64,000 nt of DNA from assembly GCA_020736575.1 (NCBI GenBank), contig JAGPYM010000011.1, positions 124,001-188,000 of the forward strand, given 5' to 3'. Origin of the DNA: Thelonectria olida. Taxonomy: Eukaryota > Ascomycota > Sordariomycetes > Hypocreales > Nectriaceae. Within the stretch, counting starts at the first letter, position 1, and each line of letters begins with the position of its first letter. This document shows, one piece after another, positions 56,530-64,000 of the stretch. The notes beneath the pieces are model-generated. The model had not been told where the DNA came from and made no database searches. It saw only the letters and a list, made by a program, of their open reading frames with translations. The translations under genes were made by a program, and so were the position numbers.

Positions 56530-58376
56530 ATGGCCGGTCTCGAAAGCCATGTTACGGTCCAGAAGCGAGCCTACTACTCGCCTCCATGGGCGGATGTCAG
56601 CATTATTGGCGTCGCTGGCAGCTCTGGCTCGGGCAAGTCCACGCTATCTCAAGCCATCGTGAAGAAGCTGAATCTGCCATGGGTTGTGATTCTGTCAATG
56701 GTGAGATTTTTCTCGACAAAATGACACGAATTAGGCTCATCACTCGTACAGGACTCGTTCTACAAGTCTCTGACTCCAGAGCAATCTAGGCTAGCCTTTG
56801 CCAACGAGTATGACTTTGACTCGCCAGATGTACGTTTCTTCTCAATGCAAACTTGGCAGTAGTGACTGGCCTAACTGTCACTGTAGGCCATCGACTTTGA
56901 CATCTTGGTCGAGAGACTACAAGATCTCAAGGCAGGGTAAGTTTTACAGCCACTGCGTCGATCCCCAGATGAACGAGGAACCGGCTAATGCAGTCCGTAG
57001 AAAACGTGCAGAAATTCCGGTATACTCGTTCTCCAAGCACCAGCGTTTAGAACAAACCACTTCCATCTATTCACCTCATGTTCTTGTTTTGGAAGGAATT
57101 TTTGCTCTCTACGATCCGCGAGTTCTCGAGTTGCTCGACATGGGGGTATGTTGAACACATCCAAGTACCTTTCTTGCAGATGAACGTCGTATGCTCATGG
57201 TTCATATCAGATATATTGCGAGGCGGATGGGGACACTTGTTTGTCACGACGAAGTAAGTACCCATCCTCGTAGCCAACCAATCACGAGCGTCTCATGCGT
57301 GAATCATACTAACACATGTTGAATCTCAGTCGTTCGTGATGTACGAGAGCGGGGTCGTGATATTGAAGGCGTAATCAAGCAATGGTTCGGGTTTGTCAAG
57401 CCCAATTTCGAGAAGGTGAGCTTTGCTGTGTGACAAACCGGTTGGGCAGCAGAAACTAATGCAGTTACCCAGTTCGTTGAGCCTCAACGAAAGGTGGCGG
57501 ACCTTATTGTTCCCAGAGGAATCGAGAACCGTGTGGCCCTCGGTAAGCTCCCTCGGAGGCCATGCGTCTGGCCGAGAAATGAGTTGACCCAAATACAGAG
57601 ATGATGGTTCAATTCATTGAGAAGAAGCTCTTTGAAAAGTCGCGACACCACCGTGAGGCCCTATCTCGACTGGAAGCTGCCTGTAAGGAATCGCCGCTTT
57701 CGGACCGGGTTGTGGTACTCCATGACACGCCCCAACTCATGTTTATGAAGACCATCCTTCAGGACATTGATACGTCCGCAGAGGATTTCATCTTTTATTT
57801 TGACCGATTGGCCAGCCTCATATTGGAACAGTGAGTCCTCTTAGTCGACCAGTTCGGAGCATTGGGATGGAAAGGGACTGACAGCGGCGTAGGGCCCTTA
57901 ACAATGTCCAGTTCAAGGAGGTGACCATCGAAACCCCGCAGGGGTACAAGTACCGGGGGCTGGAACCCAAAGGCGAGGTCTGCGCTGTGATTGTGCTCCG
58001 GGGCGGTTCGGCATTTGAGCCGGCGCTACGCAAGACCATCCCCGACTGTCGAACCGGTCGGGTGCTGATCCAGTCGGATTTCTCAACGGGAGAGCCGGAA
58101 CTACACTATCTACGACTACCCGACGACATCGACAAGCAGGAGAGTGTGTTGCTGCTGGACACGCAAATGGCCAGTGGAGGGGCGGCTCTCATGGCGGTAC
58201 AGGTTCTCGTGGACCATGGAGTTGCTCAAGATCGCATCGTGTTGGCGACTTACTCGGCGGGCAAAGTTGGACTGCACCGACTGACTTCCGTGTTTCCCGA
58301 GATCACTGTAGTGGTTTGCAGCATGTCGAATACGCAGGATGAGAGATGGGTCGAGCGACGATATTTCCGAACCTAG
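56530..58376 (+). CDS. urk1: Uridine kinase with UPRTase-like domain (Urk1)
   Basis: Pyrimidine salvage enzyme phosphorylating uridine and cytidine to UMP/CMP; 452 aa predicted. Nine exons: 56530-56700, 56752-56829, 56887-56936, 57001-57145, 57211-57253, 57330-57415, 57473-57542, 57599-57830 and 57893-58376. The P-loop [12 protein letters not shown] is at residues 27-38, followed by [48 protein letters not shown] and [19 protein letters not shown], the standard uridine kinase blocks. The C-terminal half resembles uracil phosphoribosyltransferase ([36 protein letters not shown]), as in yeast Urk1, where this domain is generally thought inactive. Intron density is the highest in the window. Confidence 0.94.
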
Positions 58377-59487
58377 CACAGCACATATGCAGCACGCGTT
58401 CTGGATGTGGTATGAGTTGGGCTCAGTTCATCGGGGTAGATAACGATATGGCTATTCTGGTCAGGAGGCCTTTCTAGGTCAGGTGCCGTTGATTCGGTAA
58501 GTCCGAGGTATTTAAATCACGAAGTCAGACGAACGCAAAGCCAGTCAGTCTCTTCAGCCGCGTGTCCATAAAATTGGGGATCGGGTATCTGATAACTCAA
58601 GTGTGTGGCATATGAAAACAGATCTAATTTGGCCGACGAGGCCGTCATCGCAAGCTTGATACCTACAGGGTGGGATGGATCAACAAGATGTGAAGCACAA
58701 CTGTAGTCTAAAGTGCTCGTTCTTTGCCCATGGTTCACACCAGCCACGAACACGGCAGCTCAGATCCGGCATGCAGCAAGGATGCATTCGTCAGTGAGTG
58801 GGCGAACGGCAGGCTGGGCGCCGCCCACTGGAGCTTCTTTAACCCGTCGCAGGAGAAGGCCCGTTAACCATCCGACTGTTCCGGGATGGCTGGTGAAGTT
58901 ACAGTGGAATTACCGACGTATTAACTGCACAGATGAGCGAAATGCAAATACTTGTCCTTGAATTCGTAGTCATCAATCAATCATCAATGGTAAGGGGTCA
59001 TGACAGATTACTTGACAATTACATAGGTACAGCACCAAGTTGTAAGAGTAATGGATTGGCGAAGAAATGCAAGCTCGGTGGGGTCGCCGATGCTCGGTGG
59101 GAGCTCTCCCTGTAATGACGTAGTGCAAGCGACGTGCTGCAACTTGGTTCCTGCCGTACCTCACATACCCTACCCTACCCACCCTTCTTACAAGGACACC
59201 ACCACCACGTTGACTGTAAACTTCTCCTCCAATCTTTCCCAGCTTAGACCCTTCTTTTCTTCAGCTTCAGCTTCTTCACATCGGTCTCGTTTCATAGTCG
59301 CTGCCTATTGACCTTGTTCGACCTGGCCATCTCGCCGAAACACCCCCCCCCCCCGCTATTTCCACGTGCGACATGGTGAGCTGGCGCTAGCTCGAAGCAT
59401 CCCCCTTCAGCTCCCTTCCCCTATCTGCTTCGTAACCTTTCGTTTGCACCAGCAGAAGCTCGATTCTGCATCGCCAGAGCCAGAATT
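58377..59487. other. Intergenic region, 1.1 kb
   Basis: 3' region of URK1 and promoter/5' leader of NDE1. It includes a CCACCACCACCAC stretch near 59200 and an uninterrupted 12-C run at 59343-59354. No gene seen. Confidence 0.5.
59343..59354 (+). repeat. Poly-C run upstream of NDE1
   Basis: Twelve consecutive C residues about 135 nt before the NDE1 start codon, in the probable 5' leader or core promoter. The length may be polymorphic or an assembly uncertainty. Confidence 0.8.
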
Positions 59488-61602
59488 ATGCCGGCCACTC
59501 CTCTGACCGCGATGCGACTCTCGCGAGCTGGCCACTCCAAGGCCTTTGCCAGCTCACGACACGCCCTATCGTTCGTCGCTACCCGACAACGGACGCCTAC
59601 TCAGCTACGGACCTTCGTCAAGCTTACCGGCACTCGCATCACGGCCGCCAATGGTACCATTCGACGACTGCCGTCCAATTACTTCGTGCGATCCCTCTCA
59701 GGCAAACCACTGCCTCAGCGCAAGTCGCGAGTCCTCAACTTCTGCTACCGTGCCGCCGCTTGGGTCGGCACTTCTTTGACCGTCTTCGGTATTGGTGTAT
59801 TTACCTTCTTTATATATGATGCGACCACCTACAAAGAGCACCCCACCCTCAGTGACATTGACGTCTCCGCGCTCGCCCTCCAACCCCATCGAGGCGGCGC
59901 AAAGAACCTGCCCATTGCTGAAGTCTACATTGACGACGACGACTGCGTGGAGAAACGCCAACTCAAGGACAAACCTCGTCTTGTCATCCTGGGCGGTGGA
60001 TGGGGAGGCGTTGCCCTTTTGAAGGAGCTAAATCCCAACGACTACCATGTCACCGTCATCTCCCCCGCCAACTACTTCCTCTTTACTCCCATGCTTCCCT
60101 CAGCCACTGTCGGAACCCTCGAGATGCGATCACTGGTTGAGCCAATTCGCCGCATCCTAAGTCGAGTTCGGGGTCATTTCATTCGCGCTCATGCTGAGGA
60201 CATTGACTTTTCTAACAAACTAGTTGAGGTTTCTCAACTGGATGCAAGCGGCAACGAGACTAGGTTCTATATTCCTTATGACAAGTTGGTTATTGCGACC
60301 GGTTCTACGACGAACCCCCATGGTGTTAAGGGCCTCGAGAATGCCCACTTCCTTAAGGATATCAACGATGCTCGCATGATCCGCAATAAGATCGTTCGGA
60401 ACCTTGAGCTTGCATGTCTGCCGACCATCTCAGATGAAGAGCGCAAGCGCCTCCTCTCGTTTGTCATCAGTGGTGGGGGTCCTACTGGCGTTGAGTTCGC
60501 TGCCGAGCTATTCGATCTTTTAAACGAAGATCTAACGAGACACTTCCCTCGACTCTTGCGCAACGAGATCTCGGTTCATTTGATCCAGAGCCGCAGCCAT
60601 ATCCTTAATACTTACGACGAGACAGTGTCCAAGTATGCTGAGGACCGCTTCGCCCGCGATCAAGTCAATGTCCTTACCAATTCTCGAGTCAAGGAGGTTC
60701 TGCCAGACAAGATCATTTTCAGCCAAAAGGCTGAGGACGGCAGTGTTGTAACCAAGGAACTTCCCCTTGGATTTTGCTTGTGGTCTACCGGTGTCTCTCA
60801 GACCAAGTTCGCCAAGACCCTCTCCGAACAGCTCGGAGGCACCCAGAATAACCGCCACGCTCTAGAAACCGACACCCATCTCCGCCTGAATGGCTCTCCC
60901 TTGGGTGACGTCTACGCTATTGGAGATTGCGCTACAGTTCAGAACAACGTAGCTGAGCACATTGTCACCTTCCTTCGCTCCGTGGCTTGGAAGAGGGGCA
61001 AGGATCCTGAGACTCTTCAATTGCACTTCAGCGACTGGCGTGATGTTGCTGAGGATGTCAAGAAGCGCTTCCCTCAGGCCGTAGGCCATCTCAAGCGCCT
61101 TGACAAGCTCTTCATGGAATTCGACAAGGATCAATCCGGCACCTTGGACTTTGGCGAATTGCGCGAGCTCCTCCGCCAGATTGATAGCAAGCTGACGTCC
61201 CTACCGGCAACTGCTCAGCGCGCTCACCAGCAGGGTCAGTACCTTGCACGCAAGTTCAACAAGATGGCTCGAATTTCCGAGGGCCTCCGGGTGAATGATA
61301 TCCATGAAGGAGATGTCGATGCCGCAGTCTACAAAGCCTTTGAGTATCGCCACCTGGGCAGCCTTGCTTACATCGGTAACTCGGCTGTCTTCGACCTTGG
61401 CGACGGTTACAACTTTGCTGGTGGTCTTTGGGCCGTGTACGCCTGGCGATCAGTCTATTTTGCTCAGAGTGTAAGCTTCCGCACACGATGTCTCATGGCC
61501 ATGGACTGGGCCAAGCGTGGCTTATTTGGTCGAGGTATGTTCAGCCCTCGCTCTGATCTCGTTTCTCAGAGCTAACTCTATGCAGATTTAATGAGCTTTT
61601 AA
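59488..61602 (+). CDS. nde1: External alternative NADH dehydrogenase with EF-hand (NDE1-like)
   Basis: Type II NADH:ubiquinone oxidoreductase of the mitochondrial inner membrane facing the intermembrane space; 687 aa predicted. Exons 59488-61534 and 61586-61602: the last intron (donor GTATGT, branch GCTAAC) replaces a non-homologous tail by GRDLMSF, the usual end. The N-terminus is a basic presequence followed by a hydrophobic segment (AAAWVGTSLTVFGIGVFTFFIYD). Two dinucleotide-binding motifs are present: VILGGGWGGVALL (about 165) and ISGGGPTGVEFAAEL (about 326). An EF-hand insertion, DKDQSGTLDFGE from residue 546, marks the Ca2+-responsive class such as Neurospora NDE-1. It provides a non-proton-pumping route for cytosolic NADH. 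Confidence 0.95.
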
Positions 61603-61978
61603 ACCAAGTAAAAAGTAAAAGGGGTTGAGTTGTTTAATTCGTTTCGGGGGCGTTGGTCATGGGAAGACAGGTCTACGAGTTACGAAGACGGCACTGCAGA
61701 TTTTACAGATTCATTATATGTTCCTTTGTTCTTGGTTGTTTGGGTTCCTCGGGGAGGAGCTCGTGAGGTTGTATCAGATCGACGTGTATTGATTGCTCGA
61801 GGCTTTATTTCATGTACATAAACTTGAGGTACCAAGGGCGTAGAAGGGGGAAGAAGGGACACTGAACAGGTATAGCCATCTATGAATAAATAAAGTATAG
61901 CAAGATAACAGGGTCTGTAAAACATATCTTTTTTGGTCCGCTAAACTCCAATAACATTTCCTTCGTCTATCCGCCAAC
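61603..61978. other. Convergent intergenic region
   Basis: 3' UTRs of NDE1 and NOP53. No gene seen. Confidence 0.5.
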
Positions 61979-63361
61979 CTATATCGTGAAATCCTTGTAT
62001 GTCCACTTCTCCGTGTACTTGCCGCGGACCTGTCTCCTGAAGGGAATGTGCCGGCGGCTCTCAACCTTGCCGCGCATGAGCATACTGCGGTACCGGTCCT
62101 TGAGCAGGTTGCCCTCAGGCTTGAGGAGGCGCAGTGACTCCTGCAACTCGTCGGGGAGGACGAGCTCGAGGTCGTTTTCGGGGAGCTTGTACTTTCCGAG
62201 CTGCTTGCGGCGGAGCTTGCGCTCCTTCAGCTCCGCGACGGCCTCGTCGTCTTCGGATTCAACGGCCAGGATGAGTTGACGGTTGCGCTCGTCCTCCTCG
62301 ACTTCTTCGGCAATCTCTTTGATGCGCTGCTCCTGGCGGCGCTGGGCCTTTATGGAGGCCTTTTGCTTCGCTAGGCGCTCGTCTTCCTTGCGGCGCTTGA
62401 TGCGGTTGCGCTGGGCTGGCGTCTTGCGCTGTGGTCGCTTGGTGGTTGGCTTGTCGTCTTCATTGTCTGTCTGGAATCCTTCCCACTCAGAGTCCTCTTC
62501 CCATTCGGACATGTCCGCGCGGGCTTCGGCGGCCTCGGCCTCGGCGGCTGATCGAGCAACGGCCTCCTGCTTCTCCTGCTCCTTCTGCTCATCCTCCAAG
62601 CGTTTGCGCTCGGCCTCAAGAGCCTTCTCGCTCTCTTCGGCCAGGCGTTCCTCGTAGTCGGCAAACATGGGATTGTAGCTGTAGCCGCCGGCGGGCTTCT
62701 GGACGGCGGGTACATGTTTCCCATTCTCAAGGAGGGAGATTGGTTTTTGCTTCATGGACTTGGGAGCCTTGACATTTTGCTTCTCATGGAGAAAGTCGTC
62801 GATGTCGGCTTTCTTGGGCTCAACGGCCATGGCCCAAGGGTCGTATGAGGCGTCGTTGATCTCGATAGTAGCATTGTGTTGGCCATCAGCGACTCGTTTT
62901 AGGCGGGCGAGCTCCTTGTGTGAGACCCAGTCGGTTCTTTGGCGCTTCGCGGGGATGACGCCGTTGGTAGTCTTGTCGCTGGGACGCTTGCGCATGGAAA
63001 CCGCGGGAACAGCGGATCGTTGAGCAATGATTTCGTCGGCCTTAAGGCCCTTCTTGGCTCCCTTGGATTTTTTGGCAGCTGAATTGTCGCCTTTGACATC
63101 GAGCACAAAGAGGTCTTCGGATGCCTTCTCCTTGATGACACCACTGTACGCAATTTATCTGTCAATATATATTCGGTGGCTTCGGAGGGATAAGAGGAGA
63201 CGTTACCCTCGAATGATTTCCTCATTCAACTGCTTCAGGCCATCTTGCACCTCTGTGACATCGACGTTCTTCCGCCATGCCTTTTTGCCCTTTCGGGAGG
63301 GCTGCTTGTATTGCTGGGGGGCCTCGCCACCCACGGCGGTCTTGGATTGGATCACCGGCAT
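61979..63361 (-). CDS. nop53: Ribosome biogenesis protein NOP53
   Basis: 60S pre-ribosome factor that docks the Mtr4-exosome for ITS2 (7S to 5.8S) processing, in the nucleolus; 439 aa predicted. Exons 63207-63361 and 61979-63143, intron 63144-63206 (donor GTAACG, acceptor ACAG) joining NEEIIRG to GVIKEKASEDLFVLD. The N-terminal QPSRKGKKAWRKNVDV is the conserved NOP53/GLTSCR2 entry, followed by YDPWAMAVEP, SYNPMFADYEERL, a long charged helix (RLEDEQKEQEKQEAVA) and the family's C-terminal end (FRRQVRGKYTEKWTYKDF). Highly basic/acidic composition matches the family. The start is the first ATG. Confidence 0.93.
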
Positions 63362-64000
63362 GTTGATACTGGATCGAGTTGCTGGCGAAGTTGAAATACA
63401 GTCGCAACTCCCAGTTTTCAGGAATCACTGGTGATCAATCACAGATACAGACCAAGTGCAGGATTGACTTGGAGGTGGTGGGGGACCTTGAATTTTTTAA
63501 GCGGGCCCCTTGCTCAATGCACCCAATCAGAGAAATAAACAGGGTCTCGACCAAGCGATAGAGAATTTCTGTACAAAACGGATGGGTTATCTCTTATCAG
63601 CACGTGCCTTGACAAAACAGTGAAAGTCAAGGGTGCTGGTGTCATATATTAAAGCCGAATCCCCCAGCACAGCCTGCTCCGACTAGGCCTAAAAGAGACA
63701 GAGATTCTCCGTACCTTCCTTATGACAACGAGTCCCACCGAGCAAAGTACAAGTCCCTCTGGTCTGGGAATATAACGACGACCTCCTTTCTGATCTTTTG
63801 AACATTGGGCGCTCAACTTAACGGCCTCAAACCATCGCAACTCGGTCGCCATTACCAGATTCATCCACACATCTACTTCAAGCTCTCGACGCCGCTTCTC
63901 CGAATCTTCCTACCCCGAATTTCCTTCGACGACGTGTCCCGCCTGCGGTGACGGACCAGCTATCCCGACTCCCATCCCGCATTTTCTCCCCCCATTCCGA
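63362..64000. other. Intergenic to window end
   Basis: Promoter side of NOP53. The last ~150 bases are pyrimidine-rich and look like the 5' leader of a gene that would start beyond the window on the plus strand, but no start codon with coding context is seen. Confidence 0.4.

Noticed and set aside
61535..61575. Unspliced NDE1 C-terminus
   Set aside because: The read-through tail is unlike the family; splicing 61535-61585 gives the conserved GRDLMSF end.
1..64000. tRNA, rRNA, CRISPR or intact transposon
   Set aside because: I looked for B-box-like TTCGANNC motifs in cloverleaf context, direct repeat arrays, and transposase or reverse transcriptase motifs and found none that I could support.

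Overview
The window is nuclear DNA of a filamentous ascomycete (Pezizomycotina), most likely a Sordariomycete and plausibly Hypocreales. Nearly every gene has one to eight introns of about 50-65 nt with GTANGT-like donors, CTNAC-type branch sites and YAG acceptors. The protein families are typical of these fungi (DUF7730/F-box proteins, several MFS transporters, fungal arylsulfotransferase, CorA-like membrane proteins, alternative NADH dehydrogenase). There are no operons, ribosome binding sites or CRISPR arrays. Exon coordinates were derived by hand from splice signals and reading-frame continuity; all introns are predictions.

The left two thirds (about 1-40 kb) are accessory in character. 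In order they hold an SDR oxidoreductase; a broken F-box gene, a DUF7730-type protein and an intact F-box protein; a DHA2 drug/H+ antiporter; a membrane-anchored arylsulfotransferase-like protein; a monocarboxylate-type MFS transporter; and a very large CorA-domain protein of about 1676 aa. Next comes a patch of decay: a frameshifted TPR remnant of an NLR-type protein and a membrane-protein pseudogene with an in-frame stop, flanking a small intact Dabb-domain gene. Then come an intronless SAM methyltransferase, an arginyl-tRNA synthetase paralogue whose catalytic signatures are eroded, a second CorA-like protein, a small zinc-ribbon-like gene that appears only once introns are removed, a 3 kb gene-poor tract, an amidase and an allantoate-type MFS permease.

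The right third (about 40-64 kb) is conserved housekeeping territory: a two-helix membrane protein, MCM6 (replicative helicase), a large disordered RGG protein, ATP synthase subunit f and the complex I NDUFS4 subunit from a shared divergent promoter, GID8 (CTLH E3 ligase), uridine kinase URK1, the EF-hand external NADH dehydrogenase NDE1 and the ribosome biogenesis factor NOP53. Three mitochondrial respiratory-chain genes lie within 10 kb.

The observations most worth checking are the ArgRS paralogue without recognisable HIGH/MSTRKG motifs next to a methyltransferase, the NLR-like and membrane-protein gene ruins, unusual gene architecture (a GC-AG intron, an ATG-only coding exon, a 15-nt micro-exon), a tandem duplication that straddles a stop codon, and interstitial TTAGGG repeats. 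No classical secondary-metabolite backbone gene, tRNA, rRNA or intact transposon was recognised.
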